Shown: piece by piece, positions 14,401-26,400 of the stretch
Layout: every line of letters begins with the position of its first letter
Position numbering within the stretch: position 1 is the stretch's first letter
Program-made: the position numbers and the translations under genes
The notes under the pieces: generated by a model
Seen by the model: the letters and a program-made list of their open reading frames with translations, nothing else
What the model was told of the DNA's origin: nothing
Database searches by the model: none
NCBI RefSeq assembly: GCF_039555335.1
Contig: NC_092639.1
Coordinates: 33,760,353-33,824,352 of the forward strand
From: Amphiura filiformis
Taxonomy: Eukaryota; Echinodermata; Ophiuroidea; Amphilepidida; Amphiuridae
Reading direction: 5' to 3'
Length of the DNA: 64,000 bases

Positions 14401-17400
14401 TAATTAATTAATTAATTTCCCACTTCATGGAAACCAAGTTAACATTTGAAAGTAAAAAGTCATTCTGCATGATAAATGATATACTAATCAGAATGTGCCC
14501 CCAAACATGGTCGGTATCCCCATGTAATGACTCACGTTAACGCCACTGCAAAGAGTGAACCATTTAAAAGTCAACCAATTAGCCTAATTGGCCTATTAGT
14601 TTACGGTTAACGGTTAAACGATGTCCCGGTTGCGTATAGCGTCCTATAGGGGCACGGATAGGGCTTTCCCCGACATCGGAAGTGACGGTTTTTGAAAACT
14701 CATTTTGTTGACCGGCACTTAAATGCCTCATTTAGGCTCGGTACCCCCAAATAGCTCCAAATCACACGAATCAGATGTATATAAGGGACATGTGAGGGGT
14801 ATTTATATACCAACATTGAAAATATACCCAATGTTTTATTTGAGCTACAAATTTAAGGCTGAGCTTTTATGCGATGAAGCTGTTTCAAAGTATCATTATT
14901 AAAAGTGTTCAAAGTATAAAAAGGTGTGGGACCTGAATTTATTTATGAAATGCACACAATAACCTTGCATTATAAATTATTTTGCCGTGGTCCCAAGGCA
15001 ACTTGATTTTGTAGGCCGAGTCATGAACTAGTAGTTCAATCGTGTCCGGACGTCTTTCATTTAATGTATAAATTTTATTTGCTCTATTTAAGGCGTAGGT
15101 TACTATAATATTCAAGAACCCTTACCTTACATCTGAACTATAAGTACTATTACAACGCGCTCTTACGATTTAAGAGTTACGACCTCGTTGGAGAAGTCGA
15201 CTTCAATTGCGACATCGAATTCAGATTGCGACACACACACAAACAGATTAGCATAAATTATTTGTTGACTAGGTGTTTACACGGTATTCGACTTCAAAAC
15301 AAATTGTGTATTCGACTTTTATGTCATTACTTGCTCATGCTTCAAATAACCATTATGAACTCGACTTCTGAATTGCGTGTTCGTTTACACTGCTTAAGTC
15401 GAGTTTGAAGTCGACTTTGAATTTCGACAACTCGTCATCAGAACTCGACTTCTGTAGTCGAGTTCAAAACGCAGCGAACTTTTGACCTCAACTTACGGTA
15501 TCCAACTTTAATGATTAACTTGTCATTTAATTTGTAGATAAGTTTCTAATCGTAATTTTTTTACTTTTTATTTCCAAAGATCACGACGATTTTTGAAAGA
15601 TAAATTAAAAGAAGTCAAGTTCAAATGCAAATGCGATTTACTGATTATCTATGCACGAAATGTAAGTATTCATTTTTGTTTTTGTTATATGTATATAGAT
15701 TAGTGTAACGTAAAGCAATAATGTGTGGTCTGTTGGTATGATTTTAAAGCTTTGAAATAAGATTTCAAATATGTCGATCTCAAAAAGTCATTTGTTGACT
15801 TTGTACTCATTATGTTATAGAGCGGTTCCACAAATATCAATGAAGTCGATGTTTTCGATGTTTTAATTTCAATGTCAATGTTCAATGTTTTTTTTTAACA
15901 TCGCAACAGCTTAGGGGCTGTGCAACAATTATGAGCCCCGGGGCAGGGTAAAATTTCCGAACGGCCCGCCAAAAATCGCTTGCCCCCTCACGGCCTGACT
16001 AAAATCGTTTACCCCCCTCTCGGCCCGCCAAAACATCTTTGCCCCCCCCTTTACACATGCCAAATTTTTTTTGGATCCCAATTTGCAAGCCTTAATGGTC
16101 TAGCTATATGTTGCGAGCGCAGCGAGCAGGAAAATGTCCATATTAAAGCGTTTCCGTATTGTTTTCCTAAGCCTTTTTAGAGCGTTCAAAAAAAAATTGC
16201 TTGTCCCCCAATTTTACCCTCCCCAGGGGTCATAATTATATTGCACAGCCCCTTAACATATCATTGAAAATGTATATGTCAGTCAGTTTGATTAGAAATT
16301 TTAATATTGGCAATTTGTTCGGGTTGTCTTCTTTTGATAAATTCTAAAATTTCCAAGAAAGAGAATTATGAAATAATCGAGGTCACAGAAAAGAATGTCT
16401 TTGTCCTAATTATTTTACTATCAAAGTGTTTGGTAAATAAAAAGATATCAGCATTTAATATTAAAACAAGGATAACCGATGATTTAGCGAGATCGCATAT
16501 ATAGATCACCATAAATCATTAAAATCAAATTGTCTTGCTTCAGTGGGTGCATGGCCTATTCATTTATGGATGACTATCAAAATGTGATGTTGCCAGATGT
16601 TGCCAGTGTTTCAAAAGATTGTTGTCTGGATAGAACTCATCAACAGAAGTTGATTGAATGGTCAAGCGGTTAAATGGTCAAAATCGGGAACAAATTTTGT
16701 ACCCCGCTGCTGGATGGGGGATTATTTGTCTTTGATAGGAGAGGTCCCGGGTTCAAAATCTGCACAGGAACAAAAACTTGCCACCGATAATATCAAAATG
16801 ATGCAATCTGGATTTTTTCGTCTTTGCCCCCAAGCTTTATTTTTGCCTCCACCCTGACCAAGAAAGCTGGCTACGCCCTGGCACCTCCTCCCCACCCCGT
16901 CCCCACCCGTCCCCACCCCTCCCTTCATCAGCAAGTCACCTGCTGGCCTGGTTGAAGTTTCGTCATCAGTGTTATCTTCCCAATTTCAGCTGGTAATGAA
17001 TAGATGTTAAAAAAACCCTCAGTTGTCATCATAATTAATTATCTGTCTAATTGTCTGTTTGCAGCCCGAGGACGAGTACCCGACGAATTACATGAGGAAT
17101 CTTGCTATTAAGTACGTATTTATAAAATGTTAGTTTAAAAAATATTATCATACAACATATATAATATTAATTTATCTGGAATGATATCGTTTGGACATCG
17201 TTCAGACGATATTTGCAAGTCTGAATTTGCTTGCTTTCTATGTGGGCGTGCAATAGGAGTATGAATACCCGGCCTGATGTCATTAATAATTTTTATCAGG
17301 GTTTCCCGCAAGCAAATTCGTGAATTTGAGAGGTGAGGGTTAATACTTTTGACAAGGCAAGTGAAAGTAAATATTCAGAACCCAATAAGGGATGAAATCA

Positions 17401-20400
17401 AAACTCGACAGGCGGTTAACCGGCGGTTCCGACCGGTTCTGTCCGGTTCCCTTTGTTTAGAACAACTTAAACTGGACGGAACCGCATGGAACCCGTCGGT
17501 CAACCGCTGGTCGAGTTTTGATTTCATCCCTTAGTATTACTGATGCCACTTGTGGGATTGCTGCAGAGAGCGAACTGGGCGTAAAATGCGCCGTGTGTTT
17601 TTGTTTTCTTCTCGTATAAATGTGATTTGTTACTGGTTATCCTTCCGCCATGTCAGCGTTTCCCTTGCAGTTCAGTTCAGTTCAGTTCAGTTTTATTTTC
17701 ATCTCAACACACATACATATAAATAACATGGTATAAAAAAAACCCATTTTGTAATAAATTAGTAACAATGCAATGCCAAATAATTTTTAATTGAGATACC
17801 AATATTAATATTACAAAATAATATTTTAACAATGTGGTATGAGAGATGTGGATGCCACAGAAACGCAAAGCGTGTAAAGTTGTGGCACCCATTTGAAAGT
17901 TACAGACAAGTCTATAGCTTAAATACAATATTCGATATTTATAAGGTTACAAATTCTATGAATACCATAGACAGACAACATAAAGTCCGAAAAATCAATG
18001 AAGCATAAAATGCGAACTAAAGCAGCGCATGTAAATCCATCATGCAGGAGAAAGCACTTTAAACATCATCATGTAAATATCCATTGATGAGGTTTTGTTT
18101 GAATGTTTTTTTTTTTTTGTCGGAGACGGGATGAGTTTAAGGGATTGGTCAAGATCATTCCAGAGGAGAGCACCATGTGTTTTGATGGTGTTGCTAGCAA
18201 AAACCGTATTAAATAATTGGATGTGAAAGTCTTTAGAATGTCTGGTATCGTGTGTATGGATGTCGTCATTAGTAGTGAAGAAGTTGTCGTAGAGGTCATT
18301 TGGTAGCATTTTGTAATGAAACTTATGCATAAAAAATGCTGTTTGAAATTTGAAAATGTCATGGATCTTAAGGGCATTTAAAGGGGGGTAACCCTATTGG
18401 TTTTGGATATGGATTGTCTTTAAAATTACATAATAATATCAAATATCTCCCCCATTATGCTGCTTTGTGAAAAAACGAGAGCATTTTCAGCGTAAATGTG
18501 AATAAATAGCCAAATTTGCAATCCAATACCTTGTATACGTGAATTGCATTCTGGGTAGGCATGCAACAACAACAATTCCCGTTCGTATGACGAATGCTGA
18601 CATGCTGCAATGCCCGGCCCGTATTGAACGGAAAATATTTGTTTGTTTTTTGTTTTTTCGTACCGTTTCAGAAAAAAAAGGAAACAAGATATATTTCCCC
18701 TTGCAATATGTACATTTCAAATTAATATAAAAAAGTTTGGGTTAAAATGGAGAGGAAAAAAACCTTCCGATACCGGGTTTCGAACCGGGTACCTCTTGGG
18801 TAAAAGAACGGCGCGCTAGCCAATTGAGCTATTTCACCAACTGATATAATCAAGGAATTGTTTTAATTATATACGGCGGACCGTCTCCTCAGCACTTAGC
18901 GTAGTTCGCTTTTTTCTCTTCCCATGATCCGAAGTAATTTTATTGTTTACAAACTGGTATACCTGTAAAAACCGCTGTGATTCATGATTTCTCCGGAAAT
19001 ACATCGACTTGGAGCGTCAAATTTCAGGATAGTAATGAGAAAAATAGTATCTATTATGTGATACCAAAACCTCATCAACAATGAAAAAAATCGGGGGATG
19101 ATGCTGTCGATCGGGTCACGGACCTTTAATTGGTGGAAAAGTGGGTCAGTGTGGGCGAGCCACAAAGAATTTGTGCACGTCCTAACAACTCGTTTTTGTA
19201 GGAGAAAAAGAGAATCCAGATTGGCGTTGTTTGTATCTGCCCAGACAATTGCACAGTAAGTTAAATAGGGAAGCACAAGTGTATTATATAAGGTTTGCAA
19301 AGAGGCCTCCGGTAGAAAAGGGCGGACTTTACGTATAATACCATTATATTTTGACACAATTTTAGTGATGTGTGTAGTGTGTGATTTCCAGCTGAGGTTA
19401 TCATCAATAAGTAGGCCTAGAAATTTGGTAGTATGAACCAGATTTAATTCTGTATTATCTATTAGTACTTTTATATTGATTTCAGATTTATTATTGTATT
19501 TATTTTTAAAAAGCATATAATTAGTTTTTTTTTTTTTTATTGAAAGTTTATTTAATTTAAACCAATTTGATATTAAAATAAGCTCAGCATTAATGATTGA
19601 CTCGAGGTGATGGTGATCTTCATGCGAGAAAAGTATGTTGGTATCATCTGCGAAAAGGATAAAATGTGGGATTTTGGAACACAGGGGAAGGTCATTAATA
19701 TATAATAAGAAGAGGAGGGACCAAGAATTGACCCTGTGTGGAACTCCGCAGGTGATATTCGTGAGAGGAGAAACTGCTTCATTAAATACCACACATTGTT
19801 TCCTATCACTGAGATAATTTCGAATCCATGTATTGGCCAGACCTCTGATACCATAATGATCGAGTTTGTTCAAGAGGATGTTGTGGTTTAAGGTATCGAA
19901 TGCCTTACTGAGGTCAAGAAAAATGCCTGCAACATGATGCTTTTTATCAAGGTTTTCTGCAATTTTGCAATAAAGCTCATTAATGGCCATATATGTGGAT
20001 CTTTGTGGCCGGAAACCAAACTGATGAGGACTTAGAATATCATGAAGTGAAATAAAATTTAAAATACGATTATAAATAACTTTTTCAAGAAGTTTTGATA
20101 TTGATGGTAGAATTGATATAGGCCTATAATTAGAGAAATTGTGACAATCGTCTGCTTTAAAAATGGGTGTGACTTTAGCAATTTTTAGTTTTGAGGGTAC
20201 AATACCGGATGATAAAGATGAATTGAAGATGTGGGTGAGAGGAATACTTATTTCAAAGATGATTGATTTTAGAAGATTGGAGCTTATTCCGTCTGAACCA
20301 GAGCTATAGGTGTTGTTGATTTTGGAAGAGAGCTTGATAATTTCCTCAATTGATGTTGGAGAAAGGAAGAGGCTTTTGTTGTTTGAAAAGTCATTGAAGG

Positions 20401-23400
20401 TTGACGGGGAATTATTATCGGGTTCCGGAATTTTTCTGCCAATAATGGTCCAATATTTGTGAAAAAATCATTAAATTTCAATGCAATGTCTTTATTATTA
20501 GTGACTTTATGACCGTTAACGGTATCAGTAAAGAAATCAGGAAATTTCGTTTTTTTATTCCTACGTTAGAGTTTATTTAGAGTTTGCCACATTTTTTTCA
20601 TGTTATGACTGTGAAATTCAATTTCGGATGTGATGTGCAGTTTCTTTGAGGTACGAAGCAGTGAGTTTAAGTAGTTTCTATATTTATTATATTTCAGTTT
20701 ATTCTCCACAGTGGGCTTAGAGATATATTTTTTATAGAGTCTGTCTTTAGTTTTAATCGATTTTATTAGGCCACTTGTAATCCATGGTTTCCGAGGTGAT
20801 TTTTCTTTGGATAATTTAGTTATTTTGAATGGACAATGAATATCAAACAAGGTGGTTAATTTGTTATTGAAATCATTATAAGCACATTCTGTGTCATTGT
20901 TGTTTGTAATGAATGACCAATCCACAAGTGTAAGAGCACTTTTAAAACCTCTGATGTTATCTGGTTTCATTTGACGTGACTTTTTAAATGATGTTTTCTT
21001 GGATGTGTTATGACGTGAATTCCTATTAACGAGGGAAAATATTGGAAAGTGGTCAGAGAGGTCGGTAACAAAAATACCAGACTTAGTTACTTGTGATATG
21101 TTATTGGTGAAAATGTTATCAATGAGGGAAACACTGGTGACTCCATTTTTATTTGTTTTAATACGTGTAGGCCTATCTATACATGGGATGAATTGGTACG
21201 AGTAAAAAAGATGGACAAAAGTATTTACTTCAGGCCTAGAATCATATTTTAGGAGATCAATGTTGAAATCACCAGTGATGTAACAGGGTTTTTTCTCTTT
21301 AGTGACGATGTTCAGTGTATTGTCTAATTGCATAATAAAGTCATTCATAACAACTGTATCAGGTTTGTAAACTACTCCAACGATGGCGTTATGGGAGTTG
21401 TTTGTAATTTCAATAAATAATGAATCACAATCAGGGCAATCAATTTTTAAATCATGTCTAATACGATAATGGAATTTAGGATGAATGAAAAGAGACGCCC
21501 CTCCGCCAGTTCGTCCTCCTGGTCTGATGCAATTTTCGTTTGAATAATCATTGAGATCGATGAGATCCGCGTCCTCAGATGACCTAAACCATGTTTCGGT
21601 GAATGCGTATATATCAATCTGATGATCAATAGCTGAAAGATAGTTTGGTACATCATTGGCACGTTTATTAAGGCTTAATGCATTGAGGTGGAAAAGAGAA
21701 ATTTCTGTGTTTTTGAAGTCAGTTGAGTTGAAAAGCTCAATGTCGAAGTAATTGCAATCAGTAATCATGGTGTTGTCAATATTACATGATTGATCGGATG
21801 TTGATGAATTTGGGTTTAAAGTGCTATCAAAAGTAGATGGATTGAATTTGACATGTGACATAAAATCGGACAAATCAGACGTAGACATAACGAATAATAA
21901 ATATACAATGCAAAAAAAAAATATATATATATATATAATATATATATACAATCCAAAGTGAATAGGAATTGGATTATCTAGAAACAAAAGTAAATTAAAA
22001 ACAGTTGGAACAGATGAGTCAAGCTCACTTATACCAAAATGTGAGGGAATAGGGGTGGGCTGGGATAATAATAAATAATGATAATAAAATGGTAATGGCT
22101 GCATGTTTTAATGTCCCACAATTATCACTCTTTACTCGTTAAACTTTTCCCACCTTACACACCCATCGGATTTCTTTGTTCTTCCTTTTCATTTTGTCCC
22201 CTATACGAGTGGAAAAATTGAAACAATTATTTTTTCTATCTTATTGTCATCATTTATAGACAAGTCAAGACTGAACACATGGTGTTGCTGGATGCTGATT
22301 TTGTACCGTGTCCAGACTTCGAAAGTAGATGGTTCCAATCGATGAGAAGGGTTAAACACAAAAATCCTAAAATTGCCTACGTGGTCCCAGTATTTGAAGG
22401 TGCCAAAGAGGTGGGTATAATGATGTAGGCCTAAAATTGGGTGCGTGGGTGGAAAATAAAATGACCTTAAATAGTACTTTATGGGACCATGGTCTAAAAG
22501 AGTACATGCATATCCTCTATGGGTAAGTGATATTTAAAGGTATTCGAGGTTGCAGTCTGGGCTGAATATTTAAAACTTACGTAAACAAACATATTATCCG
22601 ATTAAACAAATATATTATCCAATTAAACATGTTGGGAAAGTGATATTTAAAAGTATTCGAGGTTGCAATCAGGGCTGAATATTTAAAACTTACGTAAACA
22701 AATTAAGATATTATCCAATTAAACATGTTAAATAGGCTATGAGAAAGTGATATTTAAAAGTATTCGAGGTTGCAATCAATACGTTTTCAAAACGTTATTG
22801 TAAAATATTTTGGGCAAACATTGATTTTTGCAAAATATTTTGTTAACCGTTTAAGTAACATTATGCAAGAATCGCCTTTTTCAAAAATATTTTATGAATG
22901 AAAACATAGAGCATTTTTAATACCAAATACATTTTGTACCTCATACTTTTTAATCTAGTAGATTTTTCAAACTGTTTACTTTATTTTGATACGCTCTGTA
23001 TTGTAAGAAAATAAATTTTAATTCAGTGAAAATGTGCAGCTATCATGACTAGAGAGGAATTGGAATACTATCATGAAATACAGTGTTTTGCAATTTGGGC
23101 CCAAAACACGGCGGTTTTTTGTGCTAAAAGAAGCTGCACAGCACAGGGCAAAAACAAAATACAAGAATACTGTCAATTTATCAATAGGGCCTATTATTAT
23201 TTTTTAAGTTGGGTGTACTAGTTCCCGACCGGTACAAATCCCCCTACACTGAAGTACTTGGTTGATTGAAATCATTGTTGGCCGACGTGTTTTATTAATT
23301 TGTTTATAAATAACATTCAACAAAGTGGAATTTAGGACATCGATCAGAGCCCAACGTTGGGAAATACGTGATATATATATATATGCCCAGGTGACATAAA

Positions 23401-26400
23401 GGCAACATTTTTATAATCAATACTTCCATATTTATTGTGGAATGAAAATATAATGGAAGCCCCCCAAAAAAATCGAAATATTTTTGATTGTAAATAATGA
23501 TCAATATAATTATGATATAGTCCTAACAGGTCGACGCTATCTTCGCTTTCCCTGTCCTTGTTAAAATATGCCTAAATAAATCGTTTATCATTTATTTATA
23601 CAATCACCAATATTTCGATTTTTATTTTCGCCACTGATACATTTTTCTCAGTGATTACTGTCCACGAGGGGCACTCAACTTAAATTTTGGTAGGAGTGTA
23701 AAACGAGCGTCGAACTTAAGGAGCTGGGAACTGAGTGGGCCGGCCAACGTAAGAATGCCAAAGTTGAGCTAAAGCGCTACTGTAGGCTACTGTTGTCGGA
23801 CTGTTTAAGTTTTACTCGTGGGTCACTGCAGCCGCGAGCCTGAAAAGGGGACCCTTGACCGCCGCATATCATACCGGCATCGGACTCGGAGTGCCCCCCC
23901 CCGGCTAAGTGCCTGCACTTTTCTGAGAGTGTGATTTTGTATCCCGGGTTTGTATCTTTGACGTAATATTTTGAAGAAAAAAAAGTTTCTATTTTCGTAA
24001 TGGAATTCCATTGATTTTTTTTTGTGGTAAAATTATTATCGGTATGCCCACATTGATTTGTTGATTCTTATTTTTCTTTATAGAAAATCAATTACAGGTG
24101 GGCGACCCGATTGGCAGCATAGCTCCTCTAAAGTGAAAGCCAGCCCATATTTTAAGCTTGAGTGCATGTTTTGGGGTTTTTGTTTAGGCGGGATGAACAC
24201 AAATATGATAGCCATCATTAATGACTATTCCGGGCCAATGTGATACAATTGTGATAAAAAATTCCTTTCCCTTTTTGTCCTTTATTCATATACTTTTTCA
24301 TCCACAATTTCAGATAACTGCTGCAGATTTGCCAAGAACTAAATCGGAATTGAAGAAGATAGTATCGGCTGAAAACCCAGTAATCTACCCATTCGGTATC
24401 CTTTTTATAGATTGATTGAGCTTGAGTGTATGAGGCAGTGGCGTACCGATTGAGGGAGCAAGGGGGACGTACCCTGGGTGCCACCTTAGGGGCACCGAAT
24501 TGACCAATTCAGCACAAAATCAATCGGAAAAATCAATTTAAAGAGAAGCCCCACAGAGCAGTTCTTCTGGGGTGAACCAAACCGGACCGGTTATCAAATT
24601 AATCAATGACAACGTTATTTCTGAATTTGATAGGTGCTAATTGATGCAATAACATTAAAACATCAATTAGCACCTTTCAAATTCAGAGATAACCTAGTCA
24701 CTGATTAATTTGATAACCAGGCAGGTTTGGTTCACCCCAGAAGAACTACTCTGGCGGGGCTTCCTCTTTAAGACTGAAATTCAACTTCATCATAACCACA
24801 ATTAATTAGTGGTAGGCCCTATTTGTCAATACAAATTTTTGCGCGGGTAGAGATTCTTGCAAGAATTGAGGGAGGGGCACCATTATGTATCCTTGGGGCG
24901 CCCATTGTGTATCCTTTACCATGGGCGCCATAACCCCGAGCTACGTCACTGGTGTGAGTGGGTGGGGTGGGTGTGAGTGGTGAATGGGTGGGGTGGGTGA
25001 GTGGGTGTGGTGAGGAGGTGAGGGGTGAGTGGGTGGGGGAGGGGGATTGGGTGTGAGGAGGTGAGTGGTGAGGGGTGAGTGGGTGGGATGTGTGAGGTGG
25101 TGAGGGGTGAATGGGTGGGGTGGGTGAGTGGGTGTGAGGTGGTGAGTGGGTGGGGTAGGTGTAATGAGGTAAGTGGTGAGGGGTGATTGGGTGGGGGGTG
25201 AGTGAGTGGGTGTGAAGATATGAGTGGGGGTGGGTGGGTGAGTGTGAGGGAGATGAGTGGTGAGTGTAGGATGGGTGAGTGGGTGTGAGGGGTGAGTGGT
25301 GGGGGGGGTGAGTGGGTGTGAGGAGGTGAGTGGTGAATGGGTGGGTGGGTGGGTGACTGGGTGTGAGTGATGAGGGCTGAGTGGGTAGGATGAGTGCGTG
25401 GGTGTGAGGGGTGAGTGGTGGGGTGGGTCAGTGGGTGTGAGGAGGAGAGGGGTGAATGGGTGGGGTGGTGAGAGGGTGTGAAGAGGTGGTGTTGATGGGT
25501 AAGTGGGTGGAGTGGATGTGAGGAGGTGAGTGGTGAGGGGTGAATGGGTGGGTGGGTGAGTGGGTGTGAAGGGGTGAGGGTGAGTGGGTGTGAATGGGTG
25601 GGTGTGAGGGGTAAGGGGTGAGTGGTGAGGTGGGTGAGTGGATATGAGGAGGCAAGGGGTGAATGGGTGGGGTGGGTGAGTGGGTGTGAGGAGGTGAGTG
25701 GTGATGGATGAGTGGGTGGGGTGGGTGTGTTGAGGTGAGTGGAGAGGGGTGAATGGGTGTGGTGGGTGAGTGGATGTGAGGGGTGGGGGGAGTGGTGTGG
25801 TGGGTGAGTGGGTGTGAGGAGGCGAGGGTGAATGGGTGAGTGGGTGTGAGGATGTGAGTGGTGAATGGGTGGGTGGGTGAGTGGGTGTGGGGAGATGAGG
25901 GGTGAATGGGTGGGGTGTGTGTGTGTGGGTGTGAGGAGGTGAGTGGTGAGTGAGTGGTGGGTGTGAGGAGGTGAGGGGTGAGTGATGGGATGGGTGAGTG
26001 GTGGCGAGGGGTGAATGGGTGGGGTGGGTGAGCGGGTGTGAGGAGGTGAGTGGTGAGGGTGAGTGAGTGAGTGGGGTGGGTGTGAGGAGGTGAGGGGTGA
26101 ATGGGTGGGGTGGGTGTGAGGTGGTGAGGGTGGGTGAGTGGGTGTGAGGAGGTGAGTCAATGTATAGTTGGGTGAGTGTGAGGGTTAGTGGGTATGAGGG
26201 GGTGAGTGTGTGAGTAAGCCAAGCTGCGCGCATGCATGGGTGGATATTGTGCATTATGCGTATCAATCGTGTCAAAATAATTGAGTCGTGTTTTGATTCC
26301 TTAACCCACAACTCACAGCACATTACAGCTCACCGCTCTCTCACGAGTTAACCAATTACACTAAATGGTATACTTCATTTAAACCATACAAACTCAAAGG

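Larger units (their letters stand above)
17664..22104 (-). mobile_element. Non-LTR retrotransposon (LINE), antisense in GT49 intron
   Basis: Reading right to left, an apurinic-like endonuclease (22104-20566) is followed by a reverse transcriptase (~20480-19130), an RT C-terminal domain (18377-18040), and an AATAAAACTGAACTGAACTG tail. The CTGAA repeats at 17678-17697 mark the 3' end, as in CR1/L2/Rex-type elements with microsatellite tails. The RT carries frameshifts (20284-20566, and around 19760) and is interrupted by a 744 bp insertion. It is inactive. Confidence 0.9.

Noticed and set aside
18767..18839. Functional tRNA gene on the minus strand
   Set aside because: The A and B boxes are good but the acceptor stem does not pair and the T stem has a mismatch. 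The same holds for the other tRNA-like sites at 8.5, 41.6, 43.0, 46.1 and 47.9 kb.
17664..22104. Autonomous, active LINE
   Set aside because: The reverse transcriptase has at least two frameshifts and a 744 bp insertion.
24941..26323. Open frames of 460 and 404 codons on the minus strand
   Set aside because: They consist only of Pro, Thr, His, Ser and Leu words generated by the GTGAGTGGG minisatellite. Several frames are open at once, as expected when a repeat lacks stop triplets.
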